DNA of 32,158 nucleotides from Flavobacteriaceae bacterium (GCA_016649745.1 JAENXD010000009.1:1-32158), one strand, 5' to 3'; positions 5,826 to 15,809 are shown, counted from the first letter of the stretch. The notes: generated from the sequence alone by a model not told the origin. A program made the numbers and translations.

Positions 5826-7988
5826 ATGAAAAAACTACTTATTGCTTTTATTGCCATCACCTCTTTGGCAACGGCGCAAAAAAAGGACATCACGCTGGAC
5901 GAAATTTGGAATGGCACTTTTAGGACAGAGCGCATGAATTCATTAAATTCAATGAATGGTGACTTTTATTCCTTGCTCAATTTTGACAGAAACACCAAAA
6001 GTACCACTGTTGATAAATACAGTTATGCTACTTTGGAAAAAGTCGAAACCATTGTAAACAGCAAAGATTTAAGCGAAATCAACTCTTTTGAAAGCTACGA
6101 TTTTAACAATGACGAAACCAAACTAATTTTAGGAACCGATTCTGAACCTATTTACAGACATTCAAGTTTGGGTGTTTTTTACGTATATGATTTGGCTTCA
6201 AAATCATTGCAGTTAATTGATGAAGAAAAAATTCAGGAACCAACTTTTTCTCCCGACAGCAAAAAAGTGGCCTATGCCAAAAACAATAATATTTTTATTA
6301 AAAATTTAGAAACCAACGAAGTGGTTCAGATTACTTCCGACGGTAAAAAGAATCATATCATTAATGGTATTTGTGATTGGGTTTATGAAGAAGAATTTTC
6401 GTTTGTCAGGGCTTTTGAATGGAGCGGAGACAGTAAAAATATCGCATTTTTAAGGTTTGATGAAACCGAGGTTCCAACCTTTTCCATGGACATTATTGGT
6501 GAAGATTTATACCCAACACAACAGGTTTTTAAATACCCGAAAGCAGGCGAAAATAACTCAGTGGTAACCTTGCATCTTTATAATGTTTCAGCAGGAAAAA
6601 CCGTAAAAATTGAGCTTGGAAAATATGAATACATTCCAAGAATTAAATGGACAAATAATCGGGAAATCTTGTCTGTCATCACTTTAAACAGGCATCAAAA
6701 TGATTTAAAATTATATGCGGTAAATGCCGTAAATTTTACCTCAAAAATTCTGTTGAATGAAGTCGACAAAGCATATGTGGACATTCATGATAATTTAACT
6801 TTTTTAACCGATAACAGTTTTATCTGGACAAGTGAAAAAGACGGATTTAACCATATTTATCATTATTCAAAAGAAGGAAAACTTATCAATCAGGTGACAA
6901 AAGGAAACTGGGAAGTAACTAATTTTTATGGCGTAAATGAAAAAAATAAAACTGTTTATTATCAATCGGTTGAAGATGGTTCCATTAATAGAACTGTGTA
7001 TTCCATCAAATTAAATGGAACGGACAAAAAACGTTTAACAAATGCTTCCGGTACAAACGAAGCCTCCTTCAGCAAAAATTTAAATTACTTCATCAATACT
7101 TTTTCTGATGCCAATACACCTCCTATTTATACACTTTATAATGGTGACGGGAATTTATTGAAAGAAATTTTAAATAACAATGTGCTTTCTAAAGAATTAG
7201 GAAATTATACTATTTCTGAAAAAGAATTCTTCACCTTAAATACTAAAAACGGGGAGTTTAATGCCTGGATGATAAAACCTTTAAATTTTGATGCCAGTAA
7301 AACATATCCTTTATTTATGACCCAATATTCTGGTCCGGGATCACAATCGGTCAGCAATACTTGGAATAGCTCGAATGATTATTGGTATCAGTTTTTAGCA
7401 CAAAAGGGTTATATTATAGTTTGTGTTGACGGGAGAGGAACTGGCTTTAAAGGTGCCTATTTCAAAAAAGTTACTTATAAAGAATTGGGAAAATATGAAG
7501 TCCAAGACCAAATTGCATCTGCAATAGAATTAGGCAAAAGACCTTATATTGATGCAAGTGAAATTGGAATTTGGGGATGGAGTTACGGCGGGTTTATGTC
7601 GGCAAACTGTTTGTTTAAAGGAAATGACGTTTTTAAAATGGCCATTGCTGTTGCACCAGTGACAAGCTGGCGTTTTTATGATTCCGTTTACACAGAACGT
7701 TATATGCAAACGCCTCAAGAAAATGCAAGTGGCTATGATGAAAATTCACCGTTAAATTTCGCCGACTTTTTAACAGGAAATTTCTTATTGGTTCACGGAA
7801 GTGGCGATGACAACGTGCATTTTCAGAACACCATGCGGTTGACAAATGCCCTAATTAAAGCAAACAAGCCCTTTGATCAAGCTATTTATCCTGACAGAAC
7901 TCATGGAATTTATGAAGGTAAAAATACCAGATTACATTTATATGAAAAAATGACTAGATTTATCGAAGAAAATTTAATCAGAAAATAA
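5826..7988 (+). CDS. Secreted S9 peptidase, dipeptidyl peptidase IV-like
   Basis: This 720-residue serine peptidase probably removes N-terminal X-Pro or X-Ala dipeptides in the periplasm. The chosen ATG at 5826 begins a signal peptide (MKKLLIAFIAITSLATA, cleavage before Gln). Codons upstream of it do not resemble a protein start. An N-terminal beta-propeller (about residues 40-460) contains WVYEEEFSFVRAFEWS, which includes the Glu pair that binds the substrate amino terminus in DPP-IV. The C-terminal alpha/beta-hydrolase domain has GWSYGG (nucleophile Ser), GSGDDNVHFQN (Asp) and DRTHGIY (His). It is followed 29 bases later by a peptide transporter gene, supporting a role in peptide use. Confidence 0.93.
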   Translation: MKKLLIAFIAITSLATAQKKDITLDEIWNGTFRTERMNSLNSMNGDFYSLLNFDRNTKSTTVDKYSYATLEKVETIVNSKDLSEINSFESYDFNNDETKLILGTDSEPIYRHSSLGVFYVYDLASKSLQLIDEEKIQEPTFSPDSKKVAYAKNNNIFIKNLETNEVVQITSDGKKNHIINGICDWVYEEEFSFVRAFEWSGDSKNIAFLRFDETEVPTFSMDIIGEDLYPTQQVFKYPKAGENNSVVTLHLYNVSAGKTVKIELGKYEYIPRIKWTNNREILSVITLNRHQNDLKLYAVNAVNFTSKILLNEVDKAYVDIHDNLTFLTDNSFIWTSEKDGFNHIYHYSKEGKLINQVTKGNWEVTNFYGVNEKNKTVYYQSVEDGSINRTVYSIKLNGTDKKRLTNASGTNEASFSKNLNYFINTFSDANTPPIYTLYNGDGNLLKEILNNNVLSKELGNYTISEKEFFTLNTKNGEFNAWMIKPLNFDASKTYPLFMTQYSGPGSQSVSNTWNSSNDYWYQFLAQKGYIIVCVDGRGTGFKGAYFKKVTYKELGKYEVQDQIASAIELGKRPYIDASEIGIWGWSYGGFMSANCLFKGNDVFKMAIAVAPVTSWRFYDSVYTERYMQTPQENASGYDENSPLNFADFLTGNFLLVHGSGDDNVHFQNTMRLTNALIKANKPFDQAIYPDRTHGIYEGKNTRLHLYEKMTRFIEENLIRK

Positions 7989-8017
7989 ACTAATATTGAA
8001 CTCTAAATAATTAAAAC

Positions 8018-9517
8018 ATGAAAGAAATACCGTTTAGAAAACATCATCCAAAAGGATTGTATACTTTGTTTGCCACCGAAATGTGGGAAAGATTTAGCTA
8101 TTATGGAATGCGCGCCTTATTGGTACTGTATCTTACTGCTGAATTAGTCAATGGTGGTTTTGGTTTAGGAAGACAAGAAGCCCTTGAATTGTATGCAATC
8201 TTTACAGGATTGGTTTATTTAACACCTATTTTAGGAGGCTGGGTATCTGATAAATATTTTGGACAACGGAAAACAGTTTATATTGGTGGTTTAGTTATGG
8301 CCGTTGGGCAATTTTTATTGGCTGCCAGTGCTTTGCTATACCAAACTACTCAAACAAGTTCTGATAGTCGTCAGTTCTTATTTAATTTTGGATTAGGAGT
8401 ACTTATTATTGGAAATGGATTCTTTAAACCAAATATTTCTACAGTAGTTGGTGAATTCTACAATAATAATGATCCAATGAAAGATTCTGCTTTTAACATC
8501 TTCTATTTAGGAATAAATTTAGGAGCAATTCTTGGTACTTTTATTGCCGGTGGTTTAGGAGAAAGTGTAGAATGGGGTTATGGATTTTTAGCAGCAGGTG
8601 TTGGTATGATTTTAGGAGTACTTTGGCTTAAAATGAGAGAAAACACACTAGAATATTATGGATTACCACCAAACTCTCCTGAAGACAAAACTATATTAGA
8701 TAGTAAAGATTGGATAACTATTTTTATTTGGATGATTGGTTTAATTGTGAGTACTTATCTTTTGATGTACTTATGGGGTATATTACCAGAGATTGTAAAA
8801 ACAATTATTACTTATGGTGGTTTTGCAGCAATCATTTTGGGATTAGCTTACACCATTACAAAAGGCACAAATGGTGCTGATGAATGGAGTAGAATGGCGG
8901 TAATTATTGTATTGGCAATTTTTAATATTGTTTTCTGGGCTGGTTTTGAACAAGCCGGAGGTACATTTAGTTTATTTGCTAAAGATAACACAGATAGAAT
9001 GATGTTTGGTTGGGAAATGCCAGCAACTTGGTTTCAAAATGTTAATTCATTTGCCATTTTAATATTTGCCTCTATATTTTCTATAATGTGGATATGGTTA
9101 GACAAAAAAGGGTGGAATCCTAGAACACCAATGAAGTTTGCATTAGGTTTTTTCTTAGGAGCTATTGCCTTTTTTGTGATGACACAAGCCCAAGTCATTG
9201 CGGATACGGGTATTAAAATTTCACCTTGGTGGTTGGTTTCAGTATATGTTCTGCTAACTTTAGGTGAACTAATGCTTTCTCCTATAGGATTATCAATGAT
9301 TACAAAATTAGCACCACCTAAATTAGTTTCAGTTGTAATGGGATTATGGATGGCTAGTTTTGCTGCTGGAAACTTTATGGCAGGTATGCTAGAAGGAATT
9401 CTTAAAAAGTTTGATTATCCACTATACCCATTTATTATGTGGGTGATGATTATTATTGGAGTTATAACGGTTCTAATCTCTCCATTGTTAAACAAAGCGA
9501 TGAAAGGAATCCACTAA
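8018..9517 (+). CDS. POT-family proton-coupled peptide transporter (first of three)
   Basis: This 499-residue inner-membrane transporter of the POT/PTR2 group of the major facilitator superfamily imports di- and tripeptides with protons. The first helix carries EMWERFSYYGMRALLVLYL, containing the ExxER proton/peptide-coupling motif. GGWVSDKYFGQRKT is the helix 2-3 loop, FYLGINLGAILGT is the PTR2 signature, and GFEQAGGTFSLFAKD lies in the central region. It uses a compact fold with 12 to 14 helices. The gene lies 29 bases after the S9 peptidase and ends at a terminator, so peptidase and transporter probably form one operon. Confidence 0.93.
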   Translation: MKEIPFRKHHPKGLYTLFATEMWERFSYYGMRALLVLYLTAELVNGGFGLGRQEALELYAIFTGLVYLTPILGGWVSDKYFGQRKTVYIGGLVMAVGQFLLAASALLYQTTQTSSDSRQFLFNFGLGVLIIGNGFFKPNISTVVGEFYNNNDPMKDSAFNIFYLGINLGAILGTFIAGGLGESVEWGYGFLAAGVGMILGVLWLKMRENTLEYYGLPPNSPEDKTILDSKDWITIFIWMIGLIVSTYLLMYLWGILPEIVKTIITYGGFAAIILGLAYTITKGTNGADEWSRMAVIIVLAIFNIVFWAGFEQAGGTFSLFAKDNTDRMMFGWEMPATWFQNVNSFAILIFASIFSIMWIWLDKKGWNPRTPMKFALGFFLGAIAFFVMTQAQVIADTGIKISPWWLVSVYVLLTLGELMLSPIGLSMITKLAPPKLVSVVMGLWMASFAAGNFMAGMLEGILKKFDYPLYPFIMWVMIIIGVITVLISPLLNKAMKGIH

Positions 9518-9552
9518 AACATGACAACAAATCAATTATTTTAATAAAAAAG

Positions 9553-9584
9553 AGCTCAGGTAATTAATTACTTGGGCTTTTTTA
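9553..9584 (+). terminator. Intrinsic terminator after the first peptide transporter
   Basis: AGCTCAGGTAA (9553-9563) pairs with TTACTTGGGCT (9568-9578): 11 bp with two G-U pairs and a 4-base TTAA loop. It is followed by a T-run and preceded by an A-run. It separates the first transporter from the next two. Confidence 0.8.
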
Positions 9585-9602
9585 TTTAAAACTCTTATAA
9601 TT

Positions 9603-11057
9603 ATGAAATTTACACAAGTATTTAAAACGTTTCCGAAAGCATTTTGGGTAGCCAACACCATGGAATTATTTGAACGTTGGGCGTGGTATGGTTTATTTGC
9701 CGTTTTGGCTTTATACTTAACCAATTCGACAGATGAAGGAGCTCTCGGGTTTACTCAAAGTCAAAAAGGCGCCATCATGGGTACCGTTACCGGAATCTTG
9801 TATTTACTTCCAATCATAACAGGCGCATTGGCCGATAGGATTGGGTATAAAAAAATATTAATTATCGCTTTCATAATACTGGGATCCGGCTATCTTTTTA
9901 TGGGACAGGTAACATCTTATAATCTGGTATATCTTGCCTTTTTATGGGTTGCATTGGGTGCCGCATTATTTAAACCAGTGATTTCAGCAACCATTTCAAA
10001 AACTACAGATGACTCAACATCTTCCATTGGTTTTGGAATTTTTTATATGATGGTAAATGTTGGAGGTTTTATTGGCCCAATATTTTCATCAAAATTAAGG
10101 GAAGCATACGGATGGAAAATTGTTTTTTTCATGGCAGCTTCCGCTATTGCGGTTAATTTACTTTTAGTATTGTTCTTTTACAAAGAACCTGATAGAGAAA
10201 AAACCACTGAAACTTTATTGCAAACTGTTAAAACATCCTTAAAAAATATTTTTACAGCTTTATCCGACATGAAACTGACTTTATTTTTATTAATAATGGT
10301 AGGGTTTTGGACAATGTTCAATCAGTTGTTTTATACACTTCCAAACTTTATTGACCAGTGGGTAAATACAAGCATTATTTATGATTCAATTTCAAATATT
10401 TCTCCAGGATTAGCGGCAGCTATTGGCACAAATGAGGGTACAATTGCCCCGGAAATGATGGTTAATTTAGATGCACTCTCGATTGTTCTTTTCCAAATTC
10501 TTATTTCTACATTGGTTATGCGACTAAAACCTTTGAATGGAATTATTACAGGAATTATTGTAAGTTCAATTGGTATTGGATTAGCATTTAGCACAGGAAA
10601 CGGCTTTTATGCAATTTTAGGTATTTTCATTTTTGCATTAGGAGAAATGGCCAGTTCTCCTAAATTTACAGAATATGTTGGTAAAATTGCTCCAAAAGGA
10701 AAAGAAGCATTGTATATGGGAACCTCATTTTTACCTGTAGCCGCAGGGAATTATATTACAGGATTTTTATCTGGTGACGTTTATCAAGCCTGGTCAGATA
10801 AAATAAGTCTGTTACAAATAGAAGTTGCCAAAAGAGGGTTGGAAATTCAGGCGATTGGAGATGGGTTTACACAAAACGATTATATTGCTAAAGCTGGAGA
10901 ATTAATGGGCATGAACGATCAGCAATTAACTGATTTTTTATGGACGAGCTACAACCCTTCCAAAATTTGGATATTGTTTAGTGCAATAGGTGTTTTTACA
11001 GTTATCTGTTTGTATTTCTATGACAAATTAGTTATTGGAAAACAACCTCAAGTTTAA
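9603..11057 (+). CDS. Divergent POT-like MFS peptide transporter (second of three)
   Basis: This 484-residue membrane protein is related to, but clearly different from, its two neighbours. It keeps the ExxER motif (MELFERWAWYGLFAVLALYL), GALADRIGYKK in the helix 2-3 loop and a PTR2-like FYMMVNVGGFIGP. It lacks the FEQAGGT segment found in the other two. An extracytoplasmic loop near residues 250-285 (YDSISNISPGL...EMMVNLD) and another near 395-445 are longer than usual. The divergence could mean a different substrate range. It starts 85 bases after the first transporter's stop codon, behind a terminator, and 12 bases before the third, so the second and third share an operon. Confidence 0.85.
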   Translation: MKFTQVFKTFPKAFWVANTMELFERWAWYGLFAVLALYLTNSTDEGALGFTQSQKGAIMGTVTGILYLLPIITGALADRIGYKKILIIAFIILGSGYLFMGQVTSYNLVYLAFLWVALGAALFKPVISATISKTTDDSTSSIGFGIFYMMVNVGGFIGPIFSSKLREAYGWKIVFFMAASAIAVNLLLVLFFYKEPDREKTTETLLQTVKTSLKNIFTALSDMKLTLFLLIMVGFWTMFNQLFYTLPNFIDQWVNTSIIYDSISNISPGLAAAIGTNEGTIAPEMMVNLDALSIVLFQILISTLVMRLKPLNGIITGIIVSSIGIGLAFSTGNGFYAILGIFIFALGEMASSPKFTEYVGKIAPKGKEALYMGTSFLPVAAGNYITGFLSGDVYQAWSDKISLLQIEVAKRGLEIQAIGDGFTQNDYIAKAGELMGMNDQQLTDFLWTSYNPSKIWILFSAIGVFTVICLYFYDKLVIGKQPQV

Positions 11058-11069
11058 ATTTTTATATGA

Positions 11070-13100
11070 ATGGATAAATCAAGAAACGATTTTTTTAAAA
11101 CACAGGTTTTAGGGCATCCGGCCGGACTTTTTGTGTTATTTTTTACAGAAATGTGGGAGCGCTTTTCATTTTATGGAATGCGTGCATTATTGGTGCTTTT
11201 TTTAGTGAGCGCTTTAGGAATTGGCGGATGGGATTGGCCACGTGAAAATGCTTTGGCATTGTATGGAACCTACCTTGCATTGTTATACTTAACGCCCATC
11301 ATAGGAGGAACTTTAGCTGACAAATACCTTGGAAACAGACGCGCCATTATTATTGGAGCATTAATTATGACTTTAGGTCATGCAAGTATGGCGGTTGAAT
11401 CCAATCCGTTTTTTTTATATTCAGGTTTAGGATTATTAATTATCGGAACCGGTTTTTTCAAACCAAATATGACATCTTTCATTTCTGTACTTTACAAAGA
11501 TTTTCCAGAGAAAAAAGATGGTGCTTACACCATTTTTTACATGGGCGTAAATGCCGGAGCTTTTTTAGGCATTATGCTTTGCGGGTACATGGGCGAAATG
11601 CTTGGCTGGAGTTGGGGCTTTGGTTTGGCAGGAATTTTCATGCTGTTGGGCTTGCTTCAATTTACTTTGGCTCAGGGAATTTTTGGCGATGTTGGAAAAA
11701 AACCTAACAAAGAAGACAAAACCATTAAAATAGATGATCAAACTGAAATTGAAGACCAATTAAATCCGTTTACTTTAATAGATAGAATTCTTATTATTAT
11801 CATAGCCCTAGCTGGTTTAATCTGGGTAATTAATGATCCATTATCCAAAATTGGAGCCGTTAATTTTTTGAAATTTGGGGGAACCGATTATTCGAGTACC
11901 ACCATCATCATTACGCTCATTCTATTTTTATACCTGTTGGGTTCAAGAATTATAAGGTACAGTGCAGTGACAAGAGATAAAATGTTTGCTGTGGTTATTT
12001 TTGCATTTTTCATTATTTTCTTCTGGGCTTCATTTGAACAGGCTGGCGGTTCTATGAGTATTTTCGCAAAAGATTACACAAGCAGAATATTATCCGGAAA
12101 TTCAGCAATGATTTTTAATATTGTTGATGTTATCATAACCGTTGTGCCCGTTGCAATTATTACCTGGGTACTCTTTTTATTTTTCAAACAAACTTTTAAA
12201 AAATATTTGTTGGCAAATATGGTATTGGGATTTAGTTTTATGATTATTTGGGGATTGATAATTTGGAAAGTCAATACCAATTTTAATACTTATTCTTATG
12301 AAATAAGTTATCAAACCTATCAAATTACCGAAACCAATGAAAATGGTGAAGAAACAGTAAAAGATTTTGCGATAACCGCAGGAACCGTTATCCCGGAAAA
12401 TGCAATTTTGGTCGAAAATACAACCGTAATTAGAACCGCAAACGATTTTGTGCAAAACGATAAAATCGCCATTATTGATATTGATAAAAAAGGGGAAAGT
12501 TATAAATATTTAACAACCGAACAGGCCGAATTGATCAATACGAATATTGCGGCGACCGTTGTGCAAAAAAAAGACAATGAAATTCAAATTCCGGCCACTT
12601 GGTTTTTAATTTTAAACTCCTTATTTATCATAGCTTTTGCCCCTTTATTTTCTAAATGGTGGGAAAGCAAATACAATCCGAAACCCGCAAATAAATATGC
12701 TATTGGTTTATTTTTTCTGGGAGTCGGTTTTGCATTTCTGGCCTATGGCGCAGCAGGAATTCCGCAAGGTGCTAAAACAGCATCGGTAAGCATTATTTGG
12801 CTGATACTCGCTTACCTGTTTCATACGTTGGGAGAACTTTGTGTGTCACCGGTTGGACTCTCTTATGTGAGTAAATTGGTGCCGGCGAGAATGATTGCTT
12901 TTATGTTTGGTGTTTGGTATTTGGCGTTGGCCATTGGGAACAAAACATCTGGACAAATGGGTGCTATGATTGACATTGTTACAGAGAAATATGACATCTC
13001 GACTTTCTTTTTAATATTTACATTTGTGCCAATTATTATTGGTCTAATTGCATTATCGTTAAATCCAGTTTTGAAAAAATTAATGCACGGGGTAAAATAA
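11070..13100 (+). CDS. POT-family peptide transporter with large insertion (third of three)
   Basis: This 676-residue transporter matches the first one at both ends: EMWERFSFYGMRALLVLFL near residue 24, GGTLADKYLGNRRA, FYMGVNAGAFLGI, and FEQAGGSMSIFAKDYTSRI near residues 324-340. The two sequences part after SGN (residue 344) and rejoin at IPATWFLILNS (residue 507). The roughly 160 extra residues contain two hydrophobic helices (about 349-372 and 383-400) and a soluble segment (about 401-505) with beta-like, Thr/Asn/Glu-rich sequence. Two added helices keep the topology in register and place the new domain outside the membrane. The core motifs are intact, so transport is expected. The role of the added domain is unknown. 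Confidence 0.9.
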   Translation: MDKSRNDFFKTQVLGHPAGLFVLFFTEMWERFSFYGMRALLVLFLVSALGIGGWDWPRENALALYGTYLALLYLTPIIGGTLADKYLGNRRAIIIGALIMTLGHASMAVESNPFFLYSGLGLLIIGTGFFKPNMTSFISVLYKDFPEKKDGAYTIFYMGVNAGAFLGIMLCGYMGEMLGWSWGFGLAGIFMLLGLLQFTLAQGIFGDVGKKPNKEDKTIKIDDQTEIEDQLNPFTLIDRILIIIIALAGLIWVINDPLSKIGAVNFLKFGGTDYSSTTIIITLILFLYLLGSRIIRYSAVTRDKMFAVVIFAFFIIFFWASFEQAGGSMSIFAKDYTSRILSGNSAMIFNIVDVIITVVPVAIITWVLFLFFKQTFKKYLLANMVLGFSFMIIWGLIIWKVNTNFNTYSYEISYQTYQITETNENGEETVKDFAITAGTVIPENAILVENTTVIRTANDFVQNDKIAIIDIDKKGESYKYLTTEQAELINTNIAATVVQKKDNEIQIPATWFLILNSLFIIAFAPLFSKWWESKYNPKPANKYAIGLFFLGVGFAFLAYGAAGIPQGAKTASVSIIWLILAYLFHTLGELCVSPVGLSYVSKLVPARMIAFMFGVWYLALAIGNKTSGQMGAMIDIVTEKYDISTFFLIFTFVPIIIGLIALSLNPVLKKLMHGVK

Positions 13101-13162
13101 ATTTAAAAAACTTTGTAAATTTGGCAACATTATTGCGTCGAACATACAAAGAAATAAAATAA

Positions 13163-13708
13163 ATGAAGATGAAAAAAATACTTATTTTAACGATAACTTT
13201 ATTTAGCCTGTCACTTTCTGCACAACAAATTAATTGGATGAGTTTTGAAGAAGCTGTTAATGCACAAAAAGTTACGCCTAAAAAAATATTAGTTGATGCC
13301 TACACCATTTGGTGCGGACCTTGTAAAATGTTAGATAAAAACACTTTCTCCAATCCTGATTTAGCTGCGTACATGAACAAAAACTATTATGCTGTGAAGT
13401 TTAATGCTGAAGGAAATGAAACTGTTAATTTTAAAGGCAAGAAATATACCAACCCTGGTTTTAATCCCAACTCAAAAGGAAGAAACAGCGCACATGAATT
13501 GTCGGCATTTTTTGGTGTAAGAGCCTATCCAACATTATTGTTTTTAGATGAAGAAACCAACTTCATAACCCCTTTAACAGGTTATAGAACCCCAAATCAA
13601 TTGGAACTTTATTTAAAAATGTTTAAAAATGACGATTATAAAAATTTAAAAACACAAGAAGAATTCAATGCATATTCTTCCAATTTTAAATACGAATTCA
13701 AAGAATAA
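13163..13708 (+). CDS. Secreted thioredoxin-fold protein with CGPC active site
   Basis: This 181-residue periplasmic or lipid-anchored thioredoxin-like protein has a signal peptide (MKMKKILILTITLFSLSLSA, cleavage before Gln). The active-site motif WCGPCKML is near residue 50, and the cis-proline loop RAYPTLLFLD is near residue 118. Between them an insertion rich in Gly, Asn and Lys (about residues 77-110) is longer than in classical thioredoxins. The redox-active cysteines suggest it reduces or isomerises disulfides of exported proteins. TAAATTTG at 13116-13123 could be a -7 promoter box, but no clear -33 element is present. It lies 62 bases after the third transporter and converges with comEC. 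Confidence 0.88.
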   Translation: MKMKKILILTITLFSLSLSAQQINWMSFEEAVNAQKVTPKKILVDAYTIWCGPCKMLDKNTFSNPDLAAYMNKNYYAVKFNAEGNETVNFKGKKYTNPGFNPNSKGRNSAHELSAFFGVRAYPTLLFLDEETNFITPLTGYRTPNQLELYLKMFKNDDYKNLKTQEEFNAYSSNFKYEFKE

Positions 13709-13713
13709 TTGAC

Positions 13714-15759
13714 TTATTTATTGAGAACAAAAGCTCCTTTTTGCAAAGTATTGTGAAAAGGAGTTTTATTATTAAGACAAACTAGTTCCCAATCTTCCAA
13801 ATAACTTTTATAATTTGAACCATCAGCAATAATTAATTTCGGGTGGAGATTTTTAAGCAACCTTTCCAAGTTTATTTTTGGTGATTGTTGCAATACAACA
13901 ATTGTTGGATTAACCGAGTTAAAGCTGTAAATCCCCAAACTATCTACCATTAAAATAGTTTCATTTTTAAACACGTACAGATTTTTTATTTTTTCTGAAG
14001 GAAGAATTTCGTTCAATCCTGACCCAACCAAGTAGGCAATTTTAAAATTTGAACTCCTTTTTAATGAATCTGCAGAAGTATGGAATATAATTTTATTCCC
14101 CGTTCTTTTTCCAATTGTGCTTGCCTTGCTTTCATTAAAAACAATAAATTCATTCATTGATTGTGCCATATATTTTTCAAAAATAAAAACAGTTTGAATG
14201 AATACAATTGAAATTAACACAAGCACAAATCGATAAAAAACCTTCTTTTCAACCCATTTTAGTCCAAAAAATAAAAAGGCGTAAAGCGCAACCATCAACA
14301 AAAATGACATTGAAATTTGTTGTATGATAAAAATTTCCTGATGAGCAATCCAACCTACAAATTTATTCATTTGCTGAATGATAAAAATGTAACCATCTGC
14401 TAAAAATTGAGGCATCATTTGTAAAACGGAAAGTGCCATGATTCCAATTCCTAAAGTTAAAACAACTCCCAAAAACGGAATAATCACCAAATTAGAGATA
14501 AAAAATAATCCGGGAAACTGATGAAAATAATACAGGCTCAAAGGCAAAACGCCAATTTGGGCAGCCATTGAAACCGTCAACAATTGCCATAATTTATCTA
14601 AAAACCATAACTTCGGTTTCCATAACTGATACAATTTTGGCTGAATCCATACAATTGAAAAAACGGCCATATAACTTAATTGAAATCCGACTTCAAACAA
14701 ATAATACGGATTAAACAACAGCAAAAAGAACATCGAAATAACCAATGTTTTATAGACGCTTGAAGGTCGATTTACAAACATGGCAATGACAATTGCTGTA
14801 AACATTCCCACAGCCCTAACCACGGAAGCTGATAAACCGGCAAGTATGGCATACATCCATAAAATAATTATAATAGCCAGAGTTGCCGTTAATTTTCCGT
14901 GTTTAAAATAATGTAATGGCTTAAAAACAGCCGTTAAAATCAGCAAAATAATGCCGATGTGCAACCCTGAAACCGCCAAAATATGAATAGCTCCCGCACC
15001 TGCATAACTTTGCTGCAATTCACTAGTAATATATTGCCTCTGGCCCAAAAGCAGTGCATTTACTACTGCCAATTCATCGTTTTTGAACCCATAGTAAATT
15101 AATGCTTCCGTTATTTTCTCTCTTACAATGGCAGCAATGCCCTTTATAGTTTGTTTGGTTTTCGGCAATCTTAAAAATTGGGAATGAGCCCCAGAAATCT
15201 GATGGTGAATTTGTTGCTGCTGTAGGTATTTTTTATAATTAAAACCATAAGGATTTAAAGGTTCAGCGATTAAATTGAAAACCATCTTAACCGCCAAATT
15301 ATCATCGACCTGCAATTGCCTTTTTGTACTGTCTTTTTTAATGTTTACTAAAATTTCGCCTACAGATTTTTTGCCGTTAAACTCATATACCTCCGCTTCA
15401 TATTTGTTGTAATAGGCTGTGGATTTTAGCAAACGCTCAATTGAAATTAAAGCTGAAAAAGGCTTATTTGTTGAAAATTGAAGTTCTTTAGAATAATGTT
15501 TTTCGTTGTTTAACTGATTTTTAAACGTAATTGAGCCCCAACCAATAAAAAAGGAAAGCAAAAAAACCAAAACGGTGAATAAGAACGGTGTTTGAAATTG
15601 TTTGTTGCTATGAAAATATATTGCGGTGAATAGGAGTATTAATCCACCAAAAACCAGAACCAATTGGTTTGGGGAAATGCTAAAATAATTTCCAAAGAGA
15701 ATACCGACTATTAAAAAGAAGGTAAGTTGCGCAGGTATAAATTTCAAAAACTTTATCAT
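13714..15759 (-). CDS. comEC: ComEC/Rec2-family membrane protein lacking the metallo-beta-lactamase domain
   Basis: This 681-residue polytopic protein corresponds to the DNA-uptake channel of natural transformation. The N-terminus (about residues 1-190) has two membrane helices and a DUF4131-like beta-rich domain. Residues about 215-490 form the competence membrane domain with the signature GAIHILAVSGLHIGIILLIL. The last 170 residues sit where other ComEC proteins carry a metallo-beta-lactamase-like nuclease domain, but the HxHxDH metal motif is absent and the segment is shortened. DNA-channel function is plausible, while strand degradation would need another protein. It is convergent with the thioredoxin gene, with 5 bases between stop codons. 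Confidence 0.9.
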   Translation of the reverse strand: MIKFLKFIPAQLTFFLIVGILFGNYFSISPNQLVLVFGGLILLFTAIYFHSNKQFQTPFLFTVLVFLLSFFIGWGSITFKNQLNNEKHYSKELQFSTNKPFSALISIERLLKSTAYYNKYEAEVYEFNGKKSVGEILVNIKKDSTKRQLQVDDNLAVKMVFNLIAEPLNPYGFNYKKYLQQQQIHHQISGAHSQFLRLPKTKQTIKGIAAIVREKITEALIYYGFKNDELAVVNALLLGQRQYITSELQQSYAGAGAIHILAVSGLHIGIILLILTAVFKPLHYFKHGKLTATLAIIIILWMYAILAGLSASVVRAVGMFTAIVIAMFVNRPSSVYKTLVISMFFLLLFNPYYLFEVGFQLSYMAVFSIVWIQPKLYQLWKPKLWFLDKLWQLLTVSMAAQIGVLPLSLYYFHQFPGLFFISNLVIIPFLGVVLTLGIGIMALSVLQMMPQFLADGYIFIIQQMNKFVGWIAHQEIFIIQQISMSFLLMVALYAFLFFGLKWVEKKVFYRFVLVLISIVFIQTVFIFEKYMAQSMNEFIVFNESKASTIGKRTGNKIIFHTSADSLKRSSNFKIAYLVGSGLNEILPSEKIKNLYVFKNETILMVDSLGIYSFNSVNPTIVVLQQSPKINLERLLKNLHPKLIIADGSNYKSYLEDWELVCLNNKTPFHNTLQKGAFVLNK

Positions 15760-15791
15760 AGCAGGATAAAGTTAATCAAAAAAATAAAAGA

Positions 15792-15809
15792 ATATGATTT
15801 TCATCATAT
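15792..15809. promoter_or_regulatory. Inverted repeat ATATGAT-TTTC-ATCATAT
   Basis: A perfect 7-bp inverted repeat with a 4-base centre lies in the region between the divergent comEC and the secreted-protein gene, 33 bases upstream of the comEC start. It is a candidate operator. Confidence 0.35.
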
